Shown piece after piece: positions 24,741 through 35,602 of a stretch of DNA of 64,000 nucleotides. The notes below the pieces were generated by a model. That model saw nothing but the letters and a program-made list of their open reading frames with translations. It searched no databases and was not told where the DNA came from. The DNA comes from Streptomyces sp. PsTaAH-137 (GTDB taxonomy: Bacteria > Actinomycetota > Actinomycetes > Streptomycetales > Streptomycetaceae), in assembly GCF_003259365.1 (NCBI RefSeq), contig NZ_QLLY01000003.1:186001-250000 (forward strand). Direction: 5' to 3'. Position 1 is the first letter of the stretch. Each line of letters begins with the position of its first letter. A program made the translations under genes and the position numbers.

Positions 24741-25573
24741 CACTTCACCGCTCCCGCCAGCATGCCGCCCGTGATCCGTTTCTGGATGAGCGCGAAGATC
24801 AGCAGGGACGGGAGGGTCGCCAGGAACGCGCCGGCCGCGAGCGGTCCCAGGTCGGCGACGCCCTCGGCGCCCAGGAAGTGGGTGAGGATCACCGGCAGCG
24901 TCTGCTTCTCCGGCGTCTTCATCAGGACCAGCGCGAAGAAGAACTCGTTCCACGCGGTGATGAACGCGAACAGGCCCGTCGCCACCAGACCCGGCGCGAG
25001 GAGCGGCGCCGTCACCGAGACCAGGACGCGCAGCCGGCCCGCGCCGTCCACGGCCGCCGCCTCCTCCAACTCCCTTGGTATGGCGCGGACATAGCCCACC
25101 AGCATCCACAGCGCGAACGGCAGCGCCCACACCACGTACACCAGGGTGAGGCCCACCAGGGAGTTGATCAGGTGGAGGTTCTTGAGGACGAGGAAGAGCG
25201 GGATGATCAGCAGCACGAAGGGGAACGCCTGGCTGATCACCACCCAGCCGGTCGCCGCTCGCGCCAGCGGACCGCGGTGGCGGGCCATGACGTACGCCAC
25301 CGGGGTGGCGACGAGGAGCGCGACGACGGCGGCGCAGACCGCGACGAGCAGCGAGTTCACGGCGGCCCGCAGCAGGGGCTGCTCGTCGAAGGCCTGCCGG
25401 AAGTTGGCCAGGGTCGGATGCCGGGGGATCCAGGTGGGGTGCAGGCTCGCGAGTTCACCGGCCGGCTTGAACGCCGTGGAGATCAGCCACAGGAACGGGA
25501 AGGCCAGGAAGACGAGATACGCGAGGAGCGCGAGGTACTGGCCCGCGCGGGCGGGTCTGCTCACCTTGAACAT
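24740..25573 (-). CDS. Sugar ABC transporter permease, MalG type
   Basis: The 277-residue inner-membrane protein has six hydrophobic segments, starting with YLALLAYLVFLAFPFLWLIS. The EAA loop reads RELEEAAAVDGAGRLRVLV, the contact point for the ATPase. It overlaps the genes on both sides by TGATG, so it is strictly co-translated. No ATP-binding gene is present; in Streptomyces the shared ATPase MsiK commonly serves such importers (established knowledge), which is likely here too. Confidence 0.9.
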   Translation of the reverse strand: MFKVSRPARAGQYLALLAYLVFLAFPFLWLISTAFKPAGELASLHPTWIPRHPTLANFRQAFDEQPLLRAAVNSLLVAVCAAVVALLVATPVAYVMARHRGPLARAATGWVVISQAFPFVLLIIPLFLVLKNLHLINSLVGLTLVYVVWALPFALWMLVGYVRAIPRELEEAAAVDGAGRLRVLVSVTAPLLAPGLVATGLFAFITAWNEFFFALVLMKTPEKQTLPVILTHFLGAEGVADLGPLAAGAFLATLPSLLIFALIQKRITGGMLAGAVK

Positions 25574-26478
25574 CACTCGTCGCCTCCCTTCAGGCGGCCC
25601 ACCAGGTAGAGAGCGAGAAGGACGGAGATGACGGCGACCATGGCGCAGCCCATCGCCGCCGCATAGCCGAACTGGCCGTAGCGGAAAGCCTCTTCGTAGG
25701 CGAAGAGCATGGGCAGCCGGGTGCGGCCGCCGGGTCCGCCGTTCGTCAGGACGTAGACGAGGGCGAACGAGTTGAAGTTCCAGATGAAGTTGAGCGCGGT
25801 GATGGCGAGCGCGACGGGCCGCAGCGCCGGCCAGGTCACCGTGCGGAACCGGCGCCAGGCCCCGGCCCCGTCCATCGCCGCCGCCTCGTGCAGCTCGCGC
25901 GGGGTGTTCTGCAACCCGGCGAGCAGCGCCACCGTGGTCTGCGGCATGCCCGCCCAGACGCCGACGACGATCACGGCGGGCAGCGCGGTCGCGAGGCCGG
26001 TGAGCCAGTCGTGTCCTTCGCCGAGGCCCAGGTCGCGCAGCGTCTCGTTGAGGATGCCGGCGTCGGGTTGGTAGACGAGGCGCCACATGATGCCGACGAC
26101 GACCTCCGGCATCGCCCACGGAATGATCGCGAGCGCCCGCGCCAGCCACCGGAACCGCAGATTCTGGTCGAGCAGGAGGGCGAGTCCGAGGGCGAGCACG
26201 AACTGCGGGACCGTCACCCCGACCGCCCACACCAGGCCGATCCGGAACGACTCCCAGAACAAGGTGTCGTGCAGCAGATCACGGAAGTTGAGCGTGCCGA
26301 CCCACTGGGTGGCGGCGGTGCGGCCCGACTGGGCGTCGGTGAAGGCGAGCCCGACGCCGTACAGGATCGGGCCGACGCTCAGGACGAGGATCGGGATCAG
26401 CGCGGGCAGCACCAGGAACCAGGCCCCACGCTGCCGCGCGGCGGACCGTGCCGCCTGCGGCGTGGTCGCCGTCGTCAT
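25573..26478 (-). CDS. Sugar ABC transporter permease, MalF type
   Basis: The 301-residue membrane protein is the first gene of the three-gene sugar importer. It begins with a Thr/Ala-rich cytoplasmic tail, then WFLVLPALIPILVLSVGPILYG. The EAA motif is RELHEAAAMDGAGAWRRFR. A long open frame continues upstream of ATG 26478 but is antisense to the phosphotransferase and has no coding character. No regulator of the LacI or ROK type lies next to the operon. Confidence 0.9.
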   Translation of the reverse strand: MTTATTPQAARSAARQRGAWFLVLPALIPILVLSVGPILYGVGLAFTDAQSGRTAATQWVGTLNFRDLLHDTLFWESFRIGLVWAVGVTVPQFVLALGLALLLDQNLRFRWLARALAIIPWAMPEVVVGIMWRLVYQPDAGILNETLRDLGLGEGHDWLTGLATALPAVIVVGVWAGMPQTTVALLAGLQNTPRELHEAAAMDGAGAWRRFRTVTWPALRPVALAITALNFIWNFNSFALVYVLTNGGPGGRTRLPMLFAYEEAFRYGQFGYAAAMGCAMVAVISVLLALYLVGRLKGGDE

Positions 26479-26667
26479 GGATGCGGGCTCCTTCGGGCGG
26501 TTCGGACGGTCCGGTTCGGCTGACGCACACGGCTTCCGGCCGCCCCTGCGACCTCCGTCATGGTCCTGACAGGGTCCGGTCACGTCAAGACATCCGTACG
26601 GGTACGGGGGTGCCCGCGGCCGGGTGCGAGACTGGGCCGGTACCAGCTGGAACGCGGGAGGCACGAG

Positions 26668-27543
26668 ATGGACGAGGCACGGGCACGGGACGTGCTGGCG
26701 CGGACGGGGATCGGCGACGCGGCGGGCGGCGCGGAGCTGCTCGCCCTCGGGGAGAACGCGGTCTTCGGCGCGGGCGACCTCGTCGTCAAGATCGGCCGCA
26801 GCACCGAGCAGGCACCGGAGCTCCTCGACCGGGCCCGCCGCGAGGTGGCCATCGCCTCCTATCTCGCCGAGCACGGGGTCCCCGCGGTGCGCGCCGCCAA
26901 GGACGAGGCGCTGGTCGTCGACGGGCATCCGGTGACGCTCTGGCACCGCATCCCGGCGGCCGTGCGCCCGGCCGAGCCCCGCGATCTCGCCGAACTGCTG
27001 AAGCTGGTGCACGCGCTGCCGACGCCCACCGGCTTCGAACTGCCCCGCCGGGAACTGCTCGGCGGGGTCGAGCGCTGGCTGCGGCTCGCGGGCGACGCGA
27101 TCGACCCGGCCGACGCGGAGTATCTGCGCGCGCGGCGCGACGGGTTCGCCGCGGCCGCCGCCGCGCTCACCCCGCGGCTGCCCGTCGGGCCGATCCACGG
27201 GGACGCGCTGCCCCGCAATGTGCACATCGGGCCCGAGGGGCCCGTCCTGGTCGACCTGGAGACGTTCTCCTCGGACTTCCGGGAGCACGACCTGGTGGTC
27301 ATGGCGCTGTCGCGGGACCGGTACGGACTGCCTGCGGCGGCTTATGACGGGTTCGTCTCGGCGTACGGGTGGGACGTGCGGGAGTGGGACGGGTGTGCCG
27401 TTCTGCGCGGGGCCCGGGAGACCGCGTCCTGTGCCTGGGTCGCCCAGCACGCGCCGGGCAACCCCGAGGCGCTGGTGGAGTTCGGACGGCGGGTGGCTTC
27501 TCTGCGGGACGGGGATTCCTCCGTGCGGTGGTATCCCTTCTAG
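26668..27543 (+). CDS. Aminoglycoside phosphotransferase-like kinase
   Basis: The 291-residue cytoplasmic protein of the APH/choline kinase fold has GPIHGDALPRNVHIG (about 175-188) as the catalytic H-G-D-x4-N loop and VLVDLETFSSDFREHDL as the metal-binding segment. The N-lobe lysine lies in DLVVKIGR. GGGAGG upstream of ATG 26668 supports the start. Members phosphorylate aminoglycosides, amino alcohols or small metabolites; nothing here shows which. It diverges from the sugar importer. Confidence 0.82.
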   Translation: MDEARARDVLARTGIGDAAGGAELLALGENAVFGAGDLVVKIGRSTEQAPELLDRARREVAIASYLAEHGVPAVRAAKDEALVVDGHPVTLWHRIPAAVRPAEPRDLAELLKLVHALPTPTGFELPRRELLGGVERWLRLAGDAIDPADAEYLRARRDGFAAAAAALTPRLPVGPIHGDALPRNVHIGPEGPVLVDLETFSSDFREHDLVVMALSRDRYGLPAAAYDGFVSAYGWDVREWDGCAVLRGARETASCAWVAQHAPGNPEALVEFGRRVASLRDGDSSVRWYPF

Positions 27544-27599
27544 GGCTTCGCCCCCGGACCGCCGGTCCTCAAACGCCGGACGGGCTGGACTGTCCGGCG
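27541..27599. repeat. Streptomyces-type intergenic repeat with two stem-loops
   Basis: The stretch contains GGACC-GCC-GGTCC (27556-27568) and CGCCGGAC/GTCCGGCG (27574-27581 and 27592-27599), with the phrase TCCTCAAACGCCGGACGGGC that I recognise as recurring between genes in many Streptomyces genomes. It lies between converging genes and supplies the stop codon (27569-27571) and last codons of the exonuclease gene, and could terminate both. Confidence 0.6.
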
Positions 27600-28306
27600 G
27601 ATATGGCCCGCATCGGCCATGCCGGGTCCACCACCGCGTCCGCCTCGCCCTTCTTGCGGAGGAAGCTCTGGAAGTCGGTCGCCCAGTCCGCGTACCACTC
27701 CACCTGGCGGCGGTGCAGTTCGGCGGGGCCGAGGGCCGCGACCTTGGCATGGCGCTCGCCTATCGCGCGGGCCAGCAGCGTCGCGGCCAGCGCGTCCGCG
27801 GAGGCGTCGTGGGCGCTGTCGAGCGTGACGCCGTACTCGGTGCAGACCGCTTCGAGGTTGCGCTTGCCGCGACGGTAGCGGTCGACGCTGCGGTCGATCG
27901 TGTACGGGTCGACGACCGGGCCCGGCTCGGCCCCGCCGAGACGCTCGCGCAGCGAGGGCAGGCCATAGCGGGCCAACTCGGCGGAGAGCAGCGTCAGATC
28001 GAACGTCGCGTTGTACGCGACCACCGGGACGCCCGTGCGCCAGTAGCCGGTGAGGGCCTCGGCGATGGCGTTCGCCACCCTGTCGGCCGGCTCGCCCTCG
28101 GCGCTCGCGCGCTCGCCGCTGATGCCGTGGACCGCGACCGCCTCGTCCGGGATCGGGACTCCCGGGTCGGCCAGCCACGTGCGGTGGCCGAGGACCGTGC
28201 CGTCCCTGACCTCGATGACCGCGCCCGTGACGATGCGCGCCTCGCGCGGATCCGTCCCGGTCGTCTCCAGGTCGAAGCCGACCAACAGCTCTCGGTGCCA
28301 GCTCAT
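27569..28306 (-). CDS. DnaQ-like 3'-5' exonuclease
   Basis: The 245-residue DEDDh-type exonuclease has Exo I FDLETTGTDP with the first Asp/Glu pair at residues 11-13, Exo II VVAYNATFDLTLL, and Exo III with HDASADALAA (His and Asp). This is the catalytic core of the DNA polymerase III epsilon family without polymerase parts, so it acts in repair or RNA/DNA trimming. The C-terminal residues are encoded by the intergenic repeat, suggesting the end of the gene has been moved by repeat insertion. Confidence 0.88.
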   Translation of the reverse strand: MSWHRELLVGFDLETTGTDPREARIVTGAVIEVRDGTVLGHRTWLADPGVPIPDEAVAVHGISGERASAEGEPADRVANAIAEALTGYWRTGVPVVAYNATFDLTLLSAELARYGLPSLRERLGGAEPGPVVDPYTIDRSVDRYRRGKRNLEAVCTEYGVTLDSAHDASADALAATLLARAIGERHAKVAALGPAELHRRQVEWYADWATDFQSFLRKKGEADAVVDPAWPMRAISAGQSSPSGV

Positions 28307-28370
28307 GGCAGCCCCCTATCTCGTGGTGCGTTCCCCCAATGACCACCACGATCGCATGCGCCACTGACAA

Positions 28371-28385
28371 CGGGCCCGCGGCCCG
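28371..28385 (-). terminator. Short GC hairpin downstream of the HEPN-type gene
   Basis: CGGGCC (28371-28376), loop CGC, GGCCCG (28380-28385), placed 20 nt after the stop of the minus-strand HEPN-type gene. A second inverted repeat, CGTGGTG/CACCACG, follows at 28322-28350, just before the exonuclease start. Confidence 0.4.
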
Positions 28386-28404
28386 GTCCCGCCGCGGAAC
28401 AGAA

Positions 28405-29673
28405 CTAGGACACAGGACGCCCGTCCGCCCACGCCTGCTCGAACTCGTCGCGGTACGTCACGAAAAGTCCGTTCTCGCCCGTGTCGGCCGAGGGTCCTGA
28501 CCGCAGGACGCGGCCGCCCCCGCGCAGCACGAGGACCGGTGCCTCCATGCCCCGGGCGCGGCGCAGGTACGACTGGACGACGGCGATGCCGTCCGACCCG
28601 TCGCCGTCCACGAGGTAGGCGGTGAAGCGCGGCGTCTCGTCGAAGACCTGGATCTCGAAGGCCCCGGGGTCCCTCAGCCGGGCCCGCACCCGGCGCATGT
28701 GCAGGATGTTCATCTCGACGGCGCGGCTCATCTCGCCGCGCTTGAGCCCCAGTTCCCGCTCCCGGCGCTTGACGGCGCTGGAGGCCGGGTTGAGGAAGAG
28801 CAGCCGGACCCGGCAGCCGGACTCGGCGAGCCGCACGAGGCGCCGCCCCGAGAAGTTCTGCACGAGCAGGTTGAGGCCGATCCCGATGGCGTCGAGCCGG
28901 CGCGCCCCGCCGAACAGGTCCTCGGCGGGGAACTGGCGCAGCAGCCGCACCCGGTCGGAGTGGACGCCGACCACGTCCGCGTACCGGTCGCCGACCAGGT
29001 CCTCGACCGCGTCGATGGGCAGCCGGCGGGCGGAGGGGACGTCGGATCCGGCGCCGAGCATCTCCAGGAGCCGGGCCGAGGCGCGCTCGGCCTGGGCGAG
29101 GACCGTCTCGGACAGGGCACGGTTGCGGGAGACCACGTTGCGGGTGACCTCCAGCTCGTCGAGGGCGAGTTCGACGTCGCGCCGGTCGTCGAAGTACGGC
29201 TCGAAGCACGGCCAGTGCTGCACCATCAGCTCGCGCAGCTGGGGCAGCGTCAGGAACGACAGGACGTTGTCGTCCGCCGGGTCGAGGAGGTAGCCCTTGC
29301 GGCGGCTGACCTCGCGCACGGCGACGGCGCGCTGCACCCACTCCTGCCCGGCGGGCCCGGCGGCGGCGACGACCCAGTCGTCCCCGTTCACCGGTTCGTA
29401 GATGGGGCGCAGCACGGCCGCGACCACGGCCCGCAGCCGCTGTTCGACCAGGTTCAGCCAGATGTAGGCGCGCCCGGCTCGTTGGGCACGCGTACGGACC
29501 TCGCCCCAGGCGTCGGTGCCCCAGTCCAGTTCGGGTCCGATCTGCGATCCCACGTCCATGGGCCGAGCCAGTGACACCGCTCCGGGCGGGATGTCCGATG
29601 AGCCTGCCCCTTGCCCTTCTTGACCCTCGTGACCGTCGTCACCAGGGGGCAGCTCCAGACCACCCGAGCTCAC
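28405..29673 (-). CDS. HEPN domain protein of the SAV2148 type, possible PLD-like C-terminus
   Basis: The 422-residue cytoplasmic protein starts with GTG at 29673. After an acidic, disordered N-terminus (1-40), residues about 60-205 form an all-helical HEPN-like domain. The place of the catalytic R-x4-6-H motif reads RNVVSRNRAL (178-186): the Arg and Asn are kept but the His is replaced by Arg. The C-terminal half (about 235-422) alternates strands and helices, with RRLVRLAESGCRVRLLFLNP and PRFTAYLVDGDGSDG resembling PLD-like or TIR-associated sensor domains. I recall this family as conserved in Streptomyces with unknown role. The nuclease activity is doubtful because of the missing His. Confidence 0.7.
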   Translation of the reverse strand: MSSGGLELPPGDDGHEGQEGQGAGSSDIPPGAVSLARPMDVGSQIGPELDWGTDAWGEVRTRAQRAGRAYIWLNLVEQRLRAVVAAVLRPIYEPVNGDDWVVAAAGPAGQEWVQRAVAVREVSRRKGYLLDPADDNVLSFLTLPQLRELMVQHWPCFEPYFDDRRDVELALDELEVTRNVVSRNRALSETVLAQAERASARLLEMLGAGSDVPSARRLPIDAVEDLVGDRYADVVGVHSDRVRLLRQFPAEDLFGGARRLDAIGIGLNLLVQNFSGRRLVRLAESGCRVRLLFLNPASSAVKRRERELGLKRGEMSRAVEMNILHMRRVRARLRDPGAFEIQVFDETPRFTAYLVDGDGSDGIAVVQSYLRRARGMEAPVLVLRGGGRVLRSGPSADTGENGLFVTYRDEFEQAWADGRPVS

Positions 29674-29789
29674 CCGCTCCGCACCGCCTTCCGCTCCCCC
29701 GAGCTATGTCGAGCACTCCCCCAGCCAACGATCAAGGAAGGGTACTCCGGGAGCGGCGGGCGGTGCAGCCGGATGGACCGGTGAGTTTC

Positions 29790-31127
29790 TCAACTACCGT
29801 TTCCGGGAACCCCGTTCTGTCCGGCGAGATCCGCGGGAGTGAGCGGATTCATAGCGGTCACGTCCCTGGGGGCGATGGAGAAGCCCTGCCAGTGGACCGG
29901 CATGGGCTGCTGGTCCTCGTCCCGGGCGATGTGGTGGAACCCGATGTTGACCCAGGTGATCGGGTGCGTGAGCGTCTGGCCCGAGACCCACTTGTCGACA
30001 CTGCTGCCGCCGCAGTTCGCCGACGGGTTGTCGCTCGCGTACTGCTCGCACTTCTTGTACTCGGTGAAGTACACGTCGTGCTTGGTGAAGGAACGCCCGG
30101 GGTACTTGCTGGAGCGGCCGGGCACGAACTCGTAGGACCTGGGGTGGCCGTCCTTGTTCTTTCCGGCGGTCGACACCACGCGCCACCACCGCATGTCCTT
30201 GACGTCACCGGCGAGTTCCTTGGTGACGGGGGTGCGGGTGGTCTTCGTGGTCGGCGAGCCGTTGCCGCGCGGCGGGGTGACCTTGGAGTCGTACTGCTCG
30301 ACCTTGGCCTTGCTGGAGCCGTCCAGGCCGAAGTTCAGCCGCCAGAACACGTTGTGGGCGTGGCTCTCCGCGTAGGCGGTCGCGCCCTTGCCGATGGGCC
30401 AGCCCTTGCCGTCGGTGCCGTTGTAGTCGTACGGGGAGAGGCTGCCGGTGGCGCCGACGTTCGAGGTGATGGTGCCGTCGGAGGAGAAGCGCCACTCGGT
30501 GATGTACTCGTACCAGGACGCCTTGTTGACCGTGTAGACCAGCAGGTCCTTGCCCTGGGCGCTGTAGAGCTTGCCGTTGCCGCCGGTCGACGCGTCGTCG
30601 TTGAGCCGGTACGCGTGCCCGCGCGCACGCGTGGTCGCGCACAGGCCCTTGACGTTCCCCATGTCGGGGACCTTGACGGTCTTGATGGTGCCGCCGGGGC
30701 ACTCGGCGGGCTTCAGGTTCTGCAATGCCTGGCCGAAGTCGGTGCCGGTGATGTCGTCGTACTCGGCCTCCCCGTCGTCGTAGGGAACGTGGACCTGTGC
30801 GAGGCGGGCGCTGGTGAGGACGCGGATCGGCTTGGGCTCGCTCTTGGGCTGGTAGCTGACGTCGTCCAGGACGAGCCCGGACAGCGTGTTGTAGTGCCAG
30901 CACATGCGCCAGGTGGTGCCGCCGTCGAGAACCTGCTCGATCTGGTACGCGGCCGAGCAGGCGGGCGCGGCCGCGGCGGGCGCCTCCTTGGGCCCGGCGG
31001 CGGCGGACGGCGCGGTGGCGAGGGCGGTACCGAGCAGCGCGGTGACCGCGAGGCCCGTGAGGCCGGTGAGGGCGGCGGCGGGCCGGAAGCGGGCGCGCCG
31101 GACTCTGTTGACGTGCGTGACGTGCAT
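29790..31127 (-). CDS. Secreted copper amine oxidase, catalytic domain only
   Basis: The 445-residue exported protein has a signal peptide (about 1-43, cleavage near PSAAAG). The C-terminal catalytic fold of copper amine oxidases is present: WYEYITEWRFSSDGTI (Tyr206 in the place of the TPQ precursor), the copper ligands HAH (256 and 258) and NIGFHHIARDED with the third His (398/399), then MPVHWQGFSIAPRD. The residue before the Tyr is Trp instead of the consensus Asn. At 445 residues it lacks the N2/N3 domains of the usual enzyme, of about 650 residues; these appear to lie in the next gene upstream. It would oxidise primary amines outside the cell, if cofactor forms. Confidence 0.82.
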   Translation of the reverse strand: MHVTHVNRVRRARFRPAAALTGLTGLAVTALLGTALATAPSAAAGPKEAPAAAAPACSAAYQIEQVLDGGTTWRMCWHYNTLSGLVLDDVSYQPKSEPKPIRVLTSARLAQVHVPYDDGEAEYDDITGTDFGQALQNLKPAECPGGTIKTVKVPDMGNVKGLCATTRARGHAYRLNDDASTGGNGKLYSAQGKDLLVYTVNKASWYEYITEWRFSSDGTITSNVGATGSLSPYDYNGTDGKGWPIGKGATAYAESHAHNVFWRLNFGLDGSSKAKVEQYDSKVTPPRGNGSPTTKTTRTPVTKELAGDVKDMRWWRVVSTAGKNKDGHPRSYEFVPGRSSKYPGRSFTKHDVYFTEYKKCEQYASDNPSANCGGSSVDKWVSGQTLTHPITWVNIGFHHIARDEDQQPMPVHWQGFSIAPRDVTAMNPLTPADLAGQNGVPGNGS

Positions 31128-31194
31128 GCGGAAGGGCTCCCTCGTGCAGGAGAAAAGGCAGCGGACGTGGTCGGCGGGGCCCGGGCCCCGGTCG

Positions 31195-31980
31195 TCAGGA
31201 CAGGCGGCCGACGGTGCGGTCGCTCAGGTCGACGACGAGGGCACGGGTGTCGATCCACGGCCCGTTCTTCACCTTGGTCACGATGCGCAGGCACCGGTGC
31301 TTGCCGCAGGCGGTGAGGTCGGAGGGCACCCGGGCGACGGTCTCCTTGCGGAACACCATGCCGCTCAGCTGCAGTTGACCGGCCGTGGTCAGCGGCTTGT
31401 CGGTGGCGTCCTTGTAGTCGCTCTTGAGGTCGGCGCCGAGCGGGCTGCCGATCAGCAGTTCGGCGGCCTGCTTCAGCTCGTCCTGGCTGGGCGGCGGCTG
31501 CACGCCCTTGTCGGTGGTGGTGTCCTCGACCTTGCCGGTGTCCAGGTTCACCGTCCTGGTGACGACCGAGTCGGTCCGGTAGTCGTAGAGGACGACGTCG
31601 GCCCGGCGCTGGGCCGCCGCGGCGGAGCTCAGACCCGGGTCGACCTCCGTCAGGTTCGTCGACAGGTGCTCGGGGCCGCGGTCGCCCTCCGCGTCCCGTG
31701 CGTTCATCCTCATGCCGTCGGCGGTCTCGGCGAGCCGCTCCGCGCGGGCCGTCTCCGCGTCGGTCAGCGGGTCGCGGCCCACCCCCTTCTCGCCCTCCGC
31801 GGGCGCGGCCTCGACCCGGCCCGCCGGTGCCACGGCGTCCTGCTGCGCGGTGGCGGCCTTCGCCGCGTCTCCCCCGTCGTCCTGCGGCAGGCTCAGGCCG
31901 AGCGTCACGGCGGCCCCCGCGACCGCGAGGGCCGCTCCCGCCACGATTTTCCCGAGATGGCGTCTTGCTAGCGCGCGCAC
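31195..31980 (-). CDS. Exported protein resembling the N-terminal domains of copper amine oxidase
   Basis: The 261-residue protein starts with GTG at 31980 behind GAGGGGGAAG. It has a basic N-terminus with RR, a membrane segment (about 12-32) and an Ala/Glu-rich linker. Residues about 125-215 read VVLYDYRTDSVVTRTVNLDTGKV, then GVQPPPSQDELKQAAELL and GSPLGADL, which match the pattern of copper amine oxidase N2/N3 domains (DY..., V-x-L-x-TGKV, GVQPP, E-x-A-E). It lies 67 nt upstream of the catalytic-domain gene, on the same strand. The two probably form one enzyme made of two chains. The similarity is judged by eye. Confidence 0.65.
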   Translation of the reverse strand: MRALARRHLGKIVAGAALAVAGAAVTLGLSLPQDDGGDAAKAATAQQDAVAPAGRVEAAPAEGEKGVGRDPLTDAETARAERLAETADGMRMNARDAEGDRGPEHLSTNLTEVDPGLSSAAAAQRRADVVLYDYRTDSVVTRTVNLDTGKVEDTTTDKGVQPPPSQDELKQAAELLIGSPLGADLKSDYKDATDKPLTTAGQLQLSGMVFRKETVARVPSDLTACGKHRCLRIVTKVKNGPWIDTRALVVDLSDRTVGRLS

Positions 31981-32139
31981 ATCTTCCCCCTCTGTCCCCG
32001 GCAGTCCCACCGGTGGGCATACCGGTATTGCGTGGTCTTCCTGTAAGAGGGACACAACTCCCGGCTGGTTCCGCCATGTTCGGGGCAGACTGACCGGTGT
32101 CGCCCGGAGCCCCGGGCCGGAAGTGGAAGAGTCCTCAGC

Positions 32140-34252
<2,113 letters not shown>

Positions 34253-34278
<26 letters not shown>

Positions 34279-35521
34279 CGGGGTCGGCGGCGCCCTTGTG
34301 GGGGCGTACGCGCAGCGCCACGAGGAAGGCGAGCCCCGCGGCCGCGCTGCCCACCGCGAAGGCGGCGGCGGGGCCGTGGGCCTGCGCCAGCCGCCCCGCG
34401 ACGGCGAGCGTGACGGCCTGCCCGCCGACGAACGCGCTCGCGGCGACCGTCATGCCCTCGGCGAGCCGGTCGCGCGGCACGGCGCGTTCGGTGAGCCCGA
34501 AGCCGGTGATGAGGTTCGGGGCGAACAGGGCGCCGAAGACGGTCACGACGACGTACAGCAGCGGCATGGTGTCGGTGACGACCAGCGGCAGGGACAGCAG
34601 CGCGGCGGCGGCCGTGGCGACCCGCCAGCGCGCGGGCAGCGTGAACCGTTCCGGCACGGCCGCCATGGAGAGGCCGACGACGGCGCTCATCACCCCCATG
34701 GCGGCGTAGACCAGGCCCGCCTGGTCCTCGTGCCCCAGTTCCTGGGTGAGCGCGGTGATGCCGGCGCCGCAGCCGCCGAGGAGCACGCCCAGGAGGACGA
34801 GCCCGACCCGGACGACGTGGACCTGGCGCGGCATTCGGGTCCTCTTCGCGCGGGCGGCCGACGCGTACGGGGCCGCCCGCGGTACGGCGGCGGCCGTCGG
34901 GTGCAGGGCGAACGCGGTGCCGCAGACGGCGACCAGGAGGGCGGCCGCGCCGAACGCGTAGGCCGGGTGCGCGACCACGGACGCGATGCCGATGAGGGCC
35001 GGGCCGAGGACGAAGGAGAGTTCGTCCATCGTCGACTCCAGGGACAGCACGGCGTCGACGACCCGCTCGTCGGCGCCGTCACGGCGGACGAGCGCCACCC
35101 CTCGGGCCCGCGCGAGCGGCCCGATGCCGGGCACGGTGGCGCCCGCCGCGATGCCCAGGGCGATCAGCGCGGGCGTCGGCAGGTGGGCCAGCGCGCCCAG
35201 CGTGTAGAGCGCGATCGCGAGCGCGTTGGCCAGGGCGAGGGCGAGCACGACCGGGCGCTGGCCGTGCCGGTCGGCGAGCCGCCCCACGAAGGGGCCCATG
35301 GCGACCTGGCCGAGGGCGAGCGCGCAGGCGACCGTGCCGCCGGTGGCCAGCGAGCCGCTGGTCCGTGTCACCAGCAGGACGCTGCCGAACTGGATCACGG
35401 CGACCGGCAGCCGTCCTAGGAAGGAGACGACGGGCAGCGGGCGCCCGGTCACCGCGAGGACTCTGCGGTAGGCGTCGAGCGTGGTGCCGGTGGTGCTGGG
35501 CTCCCCTGGTGTGCCGGTCAT
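34253..35521 (-). CDS. MFS transporter between glgX and treY
   Basis: The 422-residue membrane protein has 12 predicted segments; GRLADRHGQRPVV is motif A. The early part (YRRVLAVTGRPLPVVSFLGRLPV) is common for Streptomyces efflux-type MFS proteins. The substrate is unknown. The 3' end overlaps glgX tail to tail and the 5' end faces treY, so it interrupts the trehalose gene series on the opposite strand. No regulator is nearby. Confidence 0.87.
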
Positions 35522-35602
35522 CGTCCGAAACTAGCGAGGTGCGCCGCGGTCCACGCATGCGGCGATGACACGAAACCCGCCCCAAGGGGTACGTAGATTC
35601 GC

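Noticed and set aside
26479..27750. Upstream extension of the MalF-type permease frame
   Set aside because: It is antisense to the phosphotransferase gene and lacks membrane segments; ATG 26478 gives a normal permease.
29790..31980. Copper amine oxidase broken by a frameshift
   Set aside because: The two genes have separate starts, ribosome-binding sites and export signals and a non-coding gap of 67 nt, so a split enzyme is more likely than a single sequencing or mutational frameshift.
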